A stretch of 64,000 bases of DNA, from assembly GCA_026003355.1 (NCBI GenBank), contig BPHC01000012.1, forward strand, positions 1-64,000, given 5' to 3'. Below, one piece after another: positions 44,278 through 53,363 of this stretch; position 1 is the stretch's first letter; each line of letters opens with the position of its first letter. Both the position numbers and the translations under genes were made by a program. Source of the stretch: Cyclobacteriaceae bacterium. Its GTDB lineage: Bacteria > Bacteroidota > Bacteroidia > Cytophagales > Cyclobacteriaceae. The notes below the pieces were generated by a model that was not told the DNA's origin, ran no database searches, and worked only from the letters and a program-made list of their open reading frames with translations.

Positions 44278-44871
44278 TCAGGCCGAAAACCAGTTGGGGA
44301 AAGCCCATACCAGATAACCGTAAGCGGCAAAGCGCACGATGCGGGCGATGCTTATCAGCAAAAAGTCGCGGAACGACAGGTTTACCGAGCCCGCCAGCAT
44401 GCAGGTTGCAGAATACGGTATGGGTGTTATGGCTGCAACCAGTACCAAAAACAATCCATACCGTCTGAGCTGATGCTCGTATTGCAGCAAGTAACGCACA
44501 TAGAGCTTTTTATACGCCCGGGTACGTGAAAAATTATTGCCAATAAGGTACCCGATAATGCCGGCCAGGTAAGAAAGTACCGTCAGCACACTTAGGTTAA
44601 TGATATACTCCGCCAGAGAAACCTTATGCAGCATCCAGAGCAGCATAAAAAACTCGGGAGGGATTAAGCCAAACAGCACCTCACTGGCAAAAAACACCAT
44701 GAAAAGCAGTACGGGTTTGTCCTGCAGGGCCTCAATATCGCTTTGAAAGGCCGAACGAATGTATTCTTCTGCCAGAAGAAATACAGCAATGACCACGGCA
44801 AACCACAATATTCCGCGCAGTATATTTTTGAAAAGGAAGCCTGATCTGGTTTCTTCCGTATCGTTCTTCAT
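44278..44871 (-). CDS. VTT (DedA-like) domain membrane protein
   Basis: About 197 residues from MKNDTEETRSGFLFKN at 44871; the open frame extends to 44940 but overlaps the upstream gene. Five hydrophobic segments are seen. The VTT signature appears as GLIPPEFFMLLWML, then LSYLAGIIGYLIGNNF and the C-terminal AAITPIPYSATCMLAGSVNLSFRDFLLIS. The family includes lipid scramblases and transporters. It lies 4 bp after the acetyltransferase-like gene in an operon with the histidine kinase. Confidence 0.82.
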   Translation of the reverse strand: MKNDTEETRSGFLFKNILRGILWFAVVIAVFLLAEEYIRSAFQSDIEALQDKPVLLFMVFFASEVLFGLIPPEFFMLLWMLHKVSLAEYIINLSVLTVLSYLAGIIGYLIGNNFSRTRAYKKLYVRYLLQYEHQLRRYGLFLVLVAAITPIPYSATCMLAGSVNLSFRDFLLISIARIVRFAAYGYLVWAFPNWFSA

Positions 44872-44875
44872 AACC

Positions 44876-46045
44876 CTAGGAGATGATGGGAAACCTTTTA
44901 AAGGGCCTGGACTCATCGAATAGTTTGCGGTAGGTGGCATGCCGTTTTACCACGTGGGGAGTTACCTGTTCGGCAACCCGAAGCATTTTCGGGTTAAAAT
45001 CGCCAATCCAGTTCATCTCATAATCAACATAAGGAAAGGAATCTTTCTGGGCCATGCGTCTAAAGGATTCAATGATGGCGCCATCCACACCTTTGCCCTG
45101 ATGTTCGGGTACTACACCAAACAATACTCCATATGCTTTTTTGTTGGTACCCCTCCATTTGTGCCACAGAAATTTAAGTTTGGCCAGCAGATGGAACTGT
45201 CCGTTAAGGTGTTTAATAATCTGGTTCAGTTCAGGTAATGATATAAAAAAGGCTATGGGTTCGCCTTTATAATATCCAAACCAGATAAGTCGTTTATCCA
45301 GAATGGGTTTCATTTGCCTTACCAGAACACGTGCCTGATGTTGGGTTAGTTCGGGTATTTCTCCGCGTTTGGCCCATGCGCGGTTATACACCTGCCGTAT
45401 TTCTTCGGCCAGTTTATCGGTAACAATTTTATCGGGATGGCCAAACGCATAATCGGGGTTGGCGAAGGCCAGTTCGGCTTTTTCGTACAAACGCTGATCG
45501 AGCGGCCCCATTATGGGCCTGCCAAAAGTTAGCTGATAAAAATATACCTGAAACCCGTAGGCTTCGAACAGGGTTTTGTAATACGGAAAGTTGTAGTTGC
45601 ACTGGTAGTTTGGTTCGCGGTCAAATCCTTCCACGAGTAGTCCCCACCAGCGGTCGCGGTTGCCGAAATTAATCGGGCCATCCATCGCTTCCATACCTCG
45701 CTGGGCAAGCCATTGTTTGCATTGATCGAACAGCATAAAGGCTGCTTCCTGGTTATCGATGCATTCAAAAAAGCCCATGCCCCCCGTGGGCTGATCGTTT
45801 CCTTTGTTTACGGTTTTTTGATTCACAAAAGCGGCAACGCGCCCAATGGTTTCTCCCTCGCTGTTTTGCAGAATCCACCGGGTGCATTCACCATGCTGAA
45901 AGGTTTTGTTTTTATCCGGATCGAACACCGATTCGATATCTTTATCGAGCGGGCGAATCCACTGTTTTACATTGCGATACAGCCTTACCGGCAGATGCAG
46001 AAATTCGCGCACCTGAGCCTTTGTTTTAACTTCAACCAGTTTCAT
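44876..46045 (-). CDS. GNAT-like acetyltransferase superfamily protein, uncharacterised
   Basis: About 389 residues from MKLVEVKTKAQVREFLHLPV at 46045; the start overlaps the kinase stop by 4 bp (ATGA). Conserved blocks include NFGNRDRWWGLLVEGFDREP, YNFPYYKTLFEAYGFQ and VLFGVVPEHQGKGVDGAIIESF, the last resembling the acetyl-CoA loop of GNAT proteins (x-H-Q-G-K-G). I recognise it as a common Bacteroidota protein usually called GNAT or hypothetical. The substrate is unknown. Confidence 0.7.
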   Translation of the reverse strand: MKLVEVKTKAQVREFLHLPVRLYRNVKQWIRPLDKDIESVFDPDKNKTFQHGECTRWILQNSEGETIGRVAAFVNQKTVNKGNDQPTGGMGFFECIDNQEAAFMLFDQCKQWLAQRGMEAMDGPINFGNRDRWWGLLVEGFDREPNYQCNYNFPYYKTLFEAYGFQVYFYQLTFGRPIMGPLDQRLYEKAELAFANPDYAFGHPDKIVTDKLAEEIRQVYNRAWAKRGEIPELTQHQARVLVRQMKPILDKRLIWFGYYKGEPIAFFISLPELNQIIKHLNGQFHLLAKLKFLWHKWRGTNKKAYGVLFGVVPEHQGKGVDGAIIESFRRMAQKDSFPYVDYEMNWIGDFNPKMLRVAEQVTPHVVKRHATYRKLFDESRPFKRFPIIS

Positions 46046-47505
46046 GACCTGTGTGTGTGGCGGTATTGTATTTCCTCCGTTTGTTGTGCCATGTTGGGAA
46101 GCCATATTTCGAATGTGGTGCCGAAGCCTGGCGAGCTGGACACGCTGATGCGTCCGTTGAGTTTTTCAACCGCATTTTTTACAATGTACAATCCGATGCC
46201 CGAGCCTTCTGATTGTTCGGAGGCCCGGTAGAACATGTTGAAAATTTTATCCAGTTCGGCCTCGGCAATACCAATGCCGTTATCCGCAAACCTAATGTGG
46301 CACTGCCGGGCGGTGGTATGTATGTGCACATTTATCTGCGGCTTATCCAATTGTTTGTTCCGGTATTTTATGGCATTCGATACCAGGTTGCGGAAAATTT
46401 CACTTAAACGCCAGGGGTCGCTGAAAAAGGCTTCACCTGTAACATGGGTGTTAAGTTCCGTCTGGTTTGCGCCGGGCAGATAACTTAAGTCTGAGAAAGT
46501 TTTGGAAAGCAATTCGACAAATTCTATCCGGGCCACGTGTATTTCCATTTTCAGGTTTTTGGCGTGGCTCAGGATGTCGCTTATAAAACGATCGAGGGCC
46601 GTAATCTTTTCGCCAATAATTTTAATATACATGCGCGGGTCATCGGTATTGCCGGGCAGCCTGGCCAGGTTAACCAGTCCCAGTACCGACGACAGGGGTG
46701 CGCGAAGATCGTGCGAAACCTTGTAAACGAAATTATCCAGCTCGGCATTTCGTATTTTAAGCTCCTCTTCAATCTTCTTCCGGTCCGAAATATCCACATA
46801 CACCCCATAGATGCCTATGGTTTTATCTTCGAGTGTTACCGGCACGCCATACAGTATTACATTAATCAGCTTTCCGCTTCGGTGCTTCCGCACGGTTTCG
46901 ATACTTATAGGGTTATTTGAGGTAATGAGGTTGTTGAGGTCAATCCCTTCGTGGTGCAGATTTTCGGGCACTATAAAGTCGTTCAGGTTTTTTCCGCGCA
47001 ATTCAAAAAGCTCATACCCGAACATTTCGTTAAATCCGCGGTTTACCAGCAGCACTTTTCCTTTTTCGTCCAGCAGCACCAGGGCAACCGGCACGTTATT
47101 GAACAGCCGGTTAAAAAGGGTCTCGCTTTTCTTAACTCTTTCTTCTTCCTGCTTTTTGCGGTCATCTATATCCAGAATAATTCCGGTATAGGTAAGGTTA
47201 CCGGTTTCAAGTGGACGGCCGGAACGTATTTCTACCCATCTAACCGTATTGTTTAGTTTAAGGCGGCCCTCCCACTGCCATTCAATGCGCCGCTGGCTGG
47301 CTTCGGCCACGGTTTGGATAAATCTTTCGTGGTCGTCCGGATAAATCATTTCCTTACAGGATGCATAGTGCTGTAATATTTCGGCAGCCGACAGCCCCAG
47401 GAGTGTCTGGCAGGTTTCGCTTATATAAACAAGCCGTGTTGTGTTATCCGGTTGAAGAACGCAGGAGAATACTACTGCGGGAATCCGGGATATGAAATCC
47501 TGCAT
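46042..47505 (-). CDS. PAS domain sensor histidine kinase, cytoplasmic
   Basis: 487 residues, no membrane segment. Order: PAS/PAC 1 (residues ~1-118), PAS/PAC 2 (~125-245, ending GIYGVYVDISDRKKIEEELK), HisKA with phosphoacceptor H265 in VSHDLRAPLSSVLGLVN, then HATPase with N-box NLVSNAIKYR, G1 FADNGIGI and G2 GSGIGLYIVKNAVEKLNGR. It senses an intracellular signal by PAS domains and autophosphorylates. No response regulator is next to it; instead it heads an operon with a GNAT-like gene (4 bp overlap) and a VTT membrane protein. Confidence 0.95.
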   Translation of the reverse strand: MQDFISRIPAVVFSCVLQPDNTTRLVYISETCQTLLGLSAAEILQHYASCKEMIYPDDHERFIQTVAEASQRRIEWQWEGRLKLNNTVRWVEIRSGRPLETGNLTYTGIILDIDDRKKQEEERVKKSETLFNRLFNNVPVALVLLDEKGKVLLVNRGFNEMFGYELFELRGKNLNDFIVPENLHHEGIDLNNLITSNNPISIETVRKHRSGKLINVILYGVPVTLEDKTIGIYGVYVDISDRKKIEEELKIRNAELDNFVYKVSHDLRAPLSSVLGLVNLARLPGNTDDPRMYIKIIGEKITALDRFISDILSHAKNLKMEIHVARIEFVELLSKTFSDLSYLPGANQTELNTHVTGEAFFSDPWRLSEIFRNLVSNAIKYRNKQLDKPQINVHIHTTARQCHIRFADNGIGIAEAELDKIFNMFYRASEQSEGSGIGLYIVKNAVEKLNGRISVSSSPGFGTTFEIWLPNMAQQTEEIQYRHTHRS

Positions 47506-47630
47506 GGAAGTTTCGGTTGTTTAAGCATTATACCGAGGGTCCGAATGTGCAATATAGCATATAAAGCATATTATTCCTACTGCATGGCTTTGCGTCGGCA
47601 CCGGTACGGAGGCAATGCAGCAGAAACAAA

Positions 47631-47650
47631 AAAGAGCCCGCAGGCTCTTT
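47631..47650 (-). terminator. Intrinsic terminator of the ATP synthase operon
   Basis: On the reverse strand AAAGAGCC, loop TGCG, GGCTCTTT, then TTTGTTTC. The perfect 8 bp stem with a T tail lies 35 bp after the atpG stop. The remaining ~180 bp to the histidine kinase start shows nothing else. Confidence 0.85.
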
Positions 47651-47684
47651 GGCATGTTTTGAACGTTACCTTGTAAAGAGGTCG

Positions 47685-48569
47685 TCAGGAGGATTTCAGT
47701 GCTTCGGCCCCGCCAACAATTTCGAGAATTTCTTTTGTGATGGCAGCCTGACGGGTTCGGTTGTAGCTAAGGCGCAGTTCCTTAAGCAGCTCACCTGCAT
47801 TTTCGGTGGCTTTATCCATGGCCGTCATGCGGGCACCGTTTTCGGCAGCATTCGAGTCGAGCAGGGCTTTGAACAGTTGCACGCGCAGCGATTTGGGTAT
47901 TAAGCCTTCCATTACCGCAGCACTTTCGGGCTGGTAGATATAATCAATGCGGGCTGTGGTTTTGGTGCCAACCTGTGCCAGCACCGGCAGGTATTGTTCG
48001 GTGCGGAGAATTTGGGTGGCTACGTTTTTGAATTCGTTGTAGACAATATCAATCCGGTCGAACCTGCCTGTACGGTAGCTTTCCATCAGAAAATCGGCTG
48101 CACGGGCAGCGCTTTCAAAATTCAGCCCCGAAAAAAGCAGGGCGTAGTCGCCTATAACCGGGTATTTCCGCTTACTGAAATAATCCATGGCCTTTTTGCC
48201 AATTGGCATAATGGCGAGGTTACCCCTGCGGTGTATGGCTGCGTACTGGTCTTCTATAAGGCGGATCACTCCTTTAAATACGTTGCTGTTGAACGATCCG
48301 CACAGGCCCCGGTCGGAAGTAATTACCACCAACAACACCTTATTTACCTCGCGCGAAGCGCTGTACCATTTAAGGGAAGCCTCCTGTGTATCGGCCAATG
48401 AAAGATTCCGGAGGATATCGTTCATTTTCTTTGCATACGGCCGCATCTGAAGAATGCGGTCCTGTGACTTGCGCAGTTTGGCAGCCGCCACCATTTTCAT
48501 GGCCTTGGTGATCTGCTGGGTCGAGACCACCGAATTGATGCGCATTTTTACTTCTTTCAGGCTGGGCAT
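47685..48569 (-). CDS. atpG: ATP synthase gamma subunit
   Basis: 294 residues. The central rotor shaft of F1: the N-terminal helix PSLKEVKMRINSVVSTQQIT and the C-terminal helix with ATENAGELLKELRLSYNRTRQAAITKEI are the two conserved coiled-coil strands; VVITSDRGLCGSFN is the family motif in between. It is the last gene of atpBEFHAG, 21 bp after atpA, and followed by a terminator. The beta and epsilon genes are not in the window. Confidence 0.97.
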   Translation of the reverse strand: MPSLKEVKMRINSVVSTQQITKAMKMVAAAKLRKSQDRILQMRPYAKKMNDILRNLSLADTQEASLKWYSASREVNKVLLVVITSDRGLCGSFNSNVFKGVIRLIEDQYAAIHRRGNLAIMPIGKKAMDYFSKRKYPVIGDYALLFSGLNFESAARAADFLMESYRTGRFDRIDIVYNEFKNVATQILRTEQYLPVLAQVGTKTTARIDYIYQPESAAVMEGLIPKSLRVQLFKALLDSNAAENGARMTAMDKATENAGELLKELRLSYNRTRQAAITKEILEIVGGAEALKSS

Positions 48570-48590
48570 AACGCAATAAATTTATACCGT

Positions 48591-50171
48591 TCAGGCTGCG
48601 TAGCGCGAGGCAATTTCCAGCGCCACGGTTTTTATCACCTCAAGGTCGGTATCTTCCAGTTTACCGGCGCGCAGGTTGTTTAGTGTATCGCGGTGGCTGG
48701 TGCGCATGCGCTCCAGAAATTCTTTTTCAAATTCGCGCACCCTGGGTACGGGTACCTTATCCAGATAACCACGTGTTGACGCGGCAATAATGGCTACCTG
48801 CTCCTCGACCGGTACAGGCGAATATTGATCCTGTTTGAGCACCTCGGTATTTCTTCGGCCGCGTTCAATGGTAAGGCGTGTGGCCGCATCGAGGTCGGAG
48901 CCAAATTTGGCAAATGCTTCCAGTTCGCGAAACTGGGCCTGATCCAGCTTAAGTGTTCCTGCCACTTTCTTCATGGATTTTATCTGGGCGGCACCTCCCA
49001 CACGCGAAACGGAAATACCAACGTTAATTGCCGGACGTACCCCTGCGTTAAACAGGTTGGTTTCAAGAAATATCTGCCCGTCGGTAATGGAAATAACGTT
49101 GGTGGGGATGTAGGCCGACACATCACCGGCCTGGGTTTCAATGATGGGCAAGGCTGTGAGCGATCCTCCGCCTTTTACTTTTCCCTTTAAAGAGGGGGGC
49201 AGGTCATTCATGTTGCGGGCAACCGAATCATCGTTGATGATTTTGGCGGCCCGTTCCAGCAGGCGGCTGTGCAGATAAAAGATGTCGCCCGGGTAGGCTT
49301 CACGTCCCGGGGGTCTGCGCAGCAGCAACGACACCTCGCGGTAGGCCACAGCCTGTTTCGACAGGTCGTCATAAATTACCAGCGCAGGGCGGCCGGTATC
49401 GCGGAAGTACTCACCGATGGCCGCCCCGGTAAAGGGAGCAAAGAACTGCATGGGTGCGGGATCGGATGCGGTGGCCGAAACGATAATGGTGTAAGGCAGG
49501 GCGCCTGCTTTTTCGAGGGCTGCAGCAACCTGTGCCACGGTAGAGCCTTTCTGGCCGATTGCCACATAAATGCAGTAAACCGGCTCTCCCTTTTCGTAAA
49601 ACTCGCGCTGATTAATGATGGTATCTACGGCAACAGCGGTTTTGCCGGTCTGGCGGTCGCCAATAATAAGTTCGCGTTGCCCGCGGCCAATAGGGATCAT
49701 TGAGTCGATTGCCTTGATGCCGGTTTGGAGGGGTTCGTTTACGGGCTGGCGGTAAATTACGCCGGGGGCTTTACGTTCCAGGGGCATTTCGAACAACTCG
49801 CCGGTAATGGGACCTTTACCGTCAACGGGTTCGCCCAGGGTATTTACCACACGCCCCAGCATACCTTCGCCAACCAGAACCGAGGCAATTTTGCCGGTTC
49901 GTTTTACGGTGTCGCCTTCGTGAACACCCTTGGAGTCGCCAAATAATACTGCACCCACATTATCTTCTTCGAGGTTCAGCACCATGGCGCGCAGGCCGTT
50001 TTCAAATTCCAGCAGCTCGCCTGCCTGTGCCTGGGTGAGGCCGTAAATGCGGGCCACCCCATCACCAACCGATAACACCGTGCCTACCTCTTCCAATTCG
50101 GCATCGGTACGGGCCTGTGCCAGTTGCTCGCGCAATATTGCTGATACTTCTTCGGGTCTGATATCTGCCAT
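48591..50171 (-). CDS. atpA: ATP synthase alpha subunit
   Basis: 526 residues. It forms the non-catalytic nucleotide sites of F1. Walker A is [18 protein letters not shown], with [12 protein letters not shown] before it; [20 protein letters not shown] is the Walker B/Switch region, and [17 protein letters not shown] is the family signature near the C-terminal third. The N-terminal beta-barrel ([22 protein letters not shown]) is normal. It follows atpH by 34 bp. Confidence 0.98.
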   Translation of the reverse strand: MADIRPEEVSAILREQLAQARTDAELEEVGTVLSVGDGVARIYGLTQAQAGELLEFENGLRAMVLNLEEDNVGAVLFGDSKGVHEGDTVKRTGKIASVLVGEGMLGRVVNTLGEPVDGKGPITGELFEMPLERKAPGVIYRQPVNEPLQTGIKAIDSMIPIGRGQRELIIGDRQTGKTAVAVDTIINQREFYEKGEPVYCIYVAIGQKGSTVAQVAAALEKAGALPYTIIVSATASDPAPMQFFAPFTGAAIGEYFRDTGRPALVIYDDLSKQAVAYREVSLLLRRPPGREAYPGDIFYLHSRLLERAAKIINDDSVARNMNDLPPSLKGKVKGGGSLTALPIIETQAGDVSAYIPTNVISITDGQIFLETNLFNAGVRPAINVGISVSRVGGAAQIKSMKKVAGTLKLDQAQFRELEAFAKFGSDLDAATRLTIERGRRNTEVLKQDQYSPVPVEEQVAIIAASTRGYLDKVPVPRVREFEKEFLERMRTSHRDTLNNLRAGKLEDTDLEVIKTVALEIASRYAA

Positions 50172-50205
50172 AATTTTCTTAAGGTTTAGAATTAATGCTG
50201 TGGTT

Positions 50206-50766
50206 TCAGAATGATTTTATATAGGGGTTATGGGTTAGTTCACGTTCCAATGTTTTAAGGCGGTTGCTGATGGCCGCATCCACCTGCAGGTCGTTTACGG
50301 TTAGTACAAAGCCGCCTATTAAACGGGGGTCGGTTTTGGTGTGCAGCTCCACTTCGTTTTTGCGGCTGATTTTGCGGATGATCTTTTTAAACTCTTCCAG
50401 CAATTCCGCATCGGGCGCCACGGCTGTTTCGAGCGTAGCCGATACAATGCCTTTGTATTCGTTGTAAGCCTGATGAAACTGCCGGGCTATTTCAGGCAAC
50501 AGGGGTTCGCGGTTTTTGCGGGTAATAATATCAAAAAAGGCCATGGTCAGGGCGTGTACCTTTCCGCTGAAGAGTGCGGTGAGCACATCTTTTTTCCTGT
50601 CATGCCGGATTACCGGATTGCGGAGCATGAGGGTAAAGGCGCGGTTTTGCCGGCATACGCGGTCGAACAGCAGCATATCGGCATGCACCGCTTCGAGTGC
50701 ATTTTGTTCTACTGCCAGTTGCAGCAGCGATTTAACGTAACGGTAGGCAACGCGCGAATAGGCCAT
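50206..50766 (-). CDS. atpH: ATP synthase delta subunit
   Basis: 186 residues. The OSCP/delta subunit links the peripheral stalk with the top of F1. Seen are the N-terminal helical bundle ([21 protein letters not shown]) and the conserved C-terminal [23 protein letters not shown] strand-helix. It starts 2 bp after the atpF stop, which suggests translational coupling. Confidence 0.95.
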   Translation of the reverse strand: MAYSRVAYRYVKSLLQLAVEQNALEAVHADMLLFDRVCRQNRAFTLMLRNPVIRHDRKKDVLTALFSGKVHALTMAFFDIITRKNREPLLPEIARQFHQAYNEYKGIVSATLETAVAPDAELLEEFKKIIRKISRKNEVELHTKTDPRLIGGFVLTVNDLQVDAAISNRLKTLERELTHNPYIKSF

Positions 50767-50768
50767 AG

Positions 50769-51263
50769 TTAGTTCACTGAAATGTCTTTCAGATAGGTTT
50801 CAATCAGTTCTTTCTGGGCATTATCGTTTTCCAGGTTTTTCTTAAGGAGTTTTTCGGCAATTTGAATTGAAAAACGCGCCACCTGTACTTTTACTTCGCG
50901 CAGGGCGGCCTGCTTTTCAAGCTGTATGGCCTGGCGGGCATCGTTAACAATCTTGTCGGCAGCAAGGCGCGCTTCGGTGCGGGCCTCTTCTACCAGGCGG
51001 TTGGCAGTTTGGCGGGCCTCTTTCAGTATTTTATCACGCTCATTACGGGCCTCCTGCAGCAGCTTTTCGTTGTTGGCCTGCAGGTGCGCCATTTCGGCAC
51101 GGGCTTTTTCGGCTGCCTCGAGAGCCTGTTGAATAGAGGTTTCGCGCTCTTTAAGCGAGTTAAGAATAGGTTTCCAGGCAAACTTTGCCAGTAGAAAAAC
51201 CAGCAGCAAAAACACGAATGCCTGCCAGATGATTAGTCCCGTTCCCGGAGTAAGTAAATCCAT
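50769..51263 (-). CDS. atpF: ATP synthase b subunit
   Basis: 164 residues. A single N-terminal membrane segment (PGTGLIIWQAFVFLLLVFLL) is followed by a long charged coiled coil (residues ~45-145, rich in Glu/Lys/Ala/Arg, e.g. ALEAAEKARAEMAHLQ) that forms the peripheral stalk. Only one b-type gene is present, so the stalk should be a homodimer. A large stem-loop separates it from atpE. Confidence 0.95.
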   Translation of the reverse strand: MDLLTPGTGLIIWQAFVFLLLVFLLAKFAWKPILNSLKERETSIQQALEAAEKARAEMAHLQANNEKLLQEARNERDKILKEARQTANRLVEEARTEARLAADKIVNDARQAIQLEKQAALREVKVQVARFSIQIAEKLLKKNLENDNAQKELIETYLKDISVN

Positions 51264-51301
51264 AGTTTTAAAGTTTGTTTAGCCTACAACAAAAGCAAAA
51301 A

Positions 51302-51342
51302 GAAAGAACCTGTACGGCCCATTGCCGTTGTCAGGTTCTTTC
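51302..51342 (-). promoter_or_regulatory. Stem-loop between atpE and atpF, terminator/attenuator-like
   Basis: GAAAGAACCTG (51302-51312) pairs perfectly with CAGGTTCTTTC (51332-51342), and inside it ACGGC pairs with GCCGT. On the reverse (transcribed) strand it is followed by TTTTTGCTTTTG, as in intrinsic terminators. It lies 5 bp after the atpE stop and about 40 bp before atpF. Partial termination or 3'-end stabilisation here would raise c-subunit output relative to the other subunits. Confidence 0.7.
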
Positions 51343-51347
51343 GGGCA

Positions 51348-51605
<258 letters not shown>

Positions 51606-51662
51606 TTAAAGTTAAACAAAACCCGCACCTACTGCGATACGGGATATCTTAATGTCTTTATC

Positions 51663-52688
51663 TTAATGATGGTCGTGGTCGGCTACGGCCATGCCTATGT
51701 ACAACGATGTAAACAACGTGAATACATAGGCCTGAATACCGGCCACCAGCAACTCAATAAGATTAATAAACAATACGATAAGGCTGGATACCAGCCCTAC
51801 AGCAATGCTTTGAAATATAAAGGCCAGGCTAATAAGGCTTAACAGCACAATATGCCCGGCGGTTATGGCCACAAACAGACGAATCATGAGCGAGAAGGGT
51901 TTGGTAAACAACCCCACGATTTCCACCGGCAGAATTACAAAGCGCAGCAGGAAGGGTACACCGGGTGTCCAGAAGATGTGGCCCCAGTAGGCTTTGTTGC
52001 CGCTGAAGTTGGTAATAAGAAAAGTAAAGACGGCCAGCGTCATGGTTACGGCAATATTGCCGGTAAGATTGCCGGCACCGGGCAACAGACCCAACAGGTT
52101 TCCAAACAATATGAAGAAAAACAGCGAGAGCAGATAAGGCAAATATTTTTCGTAATGATGCCCGATGTTGGGCTTTACAATTTCATCGCGCACAAATACA
52201 ATTATGGGCTCAAAAAACGATTGTATTCCCCTGGGGGCACGGCCCTTGTTTTGCGCATAGCCCCTGGCCACTGCCGCAAACACCGCCAACAGCAGGACGG
52301 CATTAATAAAAAGCATGGCAACGTTTTTGGTAATGGATAAATCCAGAACGGGCTTACCGGTTTCGGCCAGATAGATGTGGCCATGCTCCATGCGGTAGCC
52401 GTTGTATTCTACCAGATTGTGATGTTCATCATAAAAATTCCGCGAAGAGAATATTTCCCATCCCTTTTCTTTGGTATACACAATAACGGGCAGATATAAT
52501 GTTCCGTAGTGGCCATCCCAGAAGTGCCACACGTGATCATCTTTAACGTGGTGCAGAATAACTTCGCCCACATCAAATCCGCCGGCAGCGGTACTTTCGG
52601 AAGCATAAAGCCGGGGAGCGTAAAGCAAGGCAGCAGCCAGTGCCGGAAGAAGAGCTAAACGTTTGAATATCAGTAAAAAAGAGGGCAT
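51663..52688 (-). CDS. atpB: ATP synthase a subunit
   Basis: 341 residues, longer than E. coli AtpB (271). The extra part is an N-terminal leader (LLIFKRLALLPALAAALLYA) and about 80 residues facing the periplasm, as commonly seen in Bacteroidota. The half-channel core is conserved: GNLLGLLPGAGNLTGNIAVT, then SLMIRLFVAITAGHIVLLSL with the essential Arg. The C-terminus is His-rich (VADHDHH). First gene of atpBEFHAG; a promoter match lies just upstream. No atpI/atpZ-like gene precedes it. Confidence 0.95.
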   Translation of the reverse strand: MPSFLLIFKRLALLPALAAALLYAPRLYASESTAAGGFDVGEVILHHVKDDHVWHFWDGHYGTLYLPVIVYTKEKGWEIFSSRNFYDEHHNLVEYNGYRMEHGHIYLAETGKPVLDLSITKNVAMLFINAVLLLAVFAAVARGYAQNKGRAPRGIQSFFEPIIVFVRDEIVKPNIGHHYEKYLPYLLSLFFFILFGNLLGLLPGAGNLTGNIAVTMTLAVFTFLITNFSGNKAYWGHIFWTPGVPFLLRFVILPVEIVGLFTKPFSLMIRLFVAITAGHIVLLSLISLAFIFQSIAVGLVSSLIVLFINLIELLVAGIQAYVFTLFTSLYIGMAVADHDHH

Positions 52689-52725
52689 TACGAGCCTGAT
52701 TTTAAGGGTTTTTAAAATCCGGACG

Positions 52726-52733
52726 CAAAGGTA
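52726..52733 (-). promoter_or_regulatory. -7 box of the ATP synthase operon promoter
   Basis: On the reverse strand TACCTTTG fits TAnnTTTG and is ~38 bp before the atpB start. A TTTC is found 19 bp further upstream in place of the preferred TTG. The 156 bp between atpB and the next gene otherwise hold nothing recognisable. Confidence 0.55.
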
Positions 52734-52844
52734 GAAAATTAGGTTTCAGAAAGAAATGATTTGCGCATTTTTACACCGTACTGCTAACGGGCAGCATGCG
52801 TTGACGAGTGCCGGCCGCAAGGTCAGGGCCACGACCACATAACC

Positions 52845-53318
52845 CTATTGCGGGCTTATCTTTCTGGCAGCAAACTTTATCCGGGCTGTGTCGACCTGCA
52901 TGTCCATCTGCCGGGCAATACTACCCAGCGGGGGTTTGGCAGAAAGATCTATTTGCAGGGTGCCCGGCCATGCTATCGAATCGTTTTCTGCAGAGAAATT
53001 TTGCCTGTAGTGCCGGCTTAGCAACCCTGCCAGAAATACAGGCGTGGGATGGGTAATACTTACCACCGCCCCCTCCTGATCCAGCCTGTTGTATTCGTTA
53101 ACCTGCAAAAGGTTTACAAATTTTGTAAAACAAATGCGATTTGAAAGCCCGGTGAGTGAATTATGGCTAACAGAAAGGTTTAATGACCGGGCCAGCAAGT
53201 TGATAACCAGGTTGTAGTTTACCGGTCTGCCGCCTTTAAAGTAAGCAATTAAATTAATCGTTGAATCAATATAATTTTCCCCTTCATAAGTAATTTCTCG
53301 TTTTATATCCAACAACAA
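52845..53318 (-). CDS. Hypothetical protein, start uncertain or 5' end disrupted
   Basis: An open frame of ~157 codons without a proper ATG; the first usable codon is TTG at 53318, and in-frame coding-like sequence (LLLPANRLLLDIKREITYEG) continues upstream to a stop near 53356. An ATG at 53374 in another frame (MRFNRSIITF) runs into a stop, so a frameshift near 53350 may have separated the true N-terminus. I recognise no family; the C-terminal SIARQMDMQVDTARIKFAAR could be an amphipathic helix. It is the last gene of locus B, just downstream of a propeller gene. Confidence 0.4.
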   Translation of the reverse strand: MLLDIKREITYEGENYIDSTINLIAYFKGGRPVNYNLVINLLARSLNLSVSHNSLTGLSNRICFTKFVNLLQVNEYNRLDQEGAVVSITHPTPVFLAGLLSRHYRQNFSAENDSIAWPGTLQIDLSAKPPLGSIARQMDMQVDTARIKFAARKISPQ

Positions 53319-53363
53319 TCGGTTAGCCGGCAGGAGTAAGTTTAAAAGGTTATAATTGATCTA

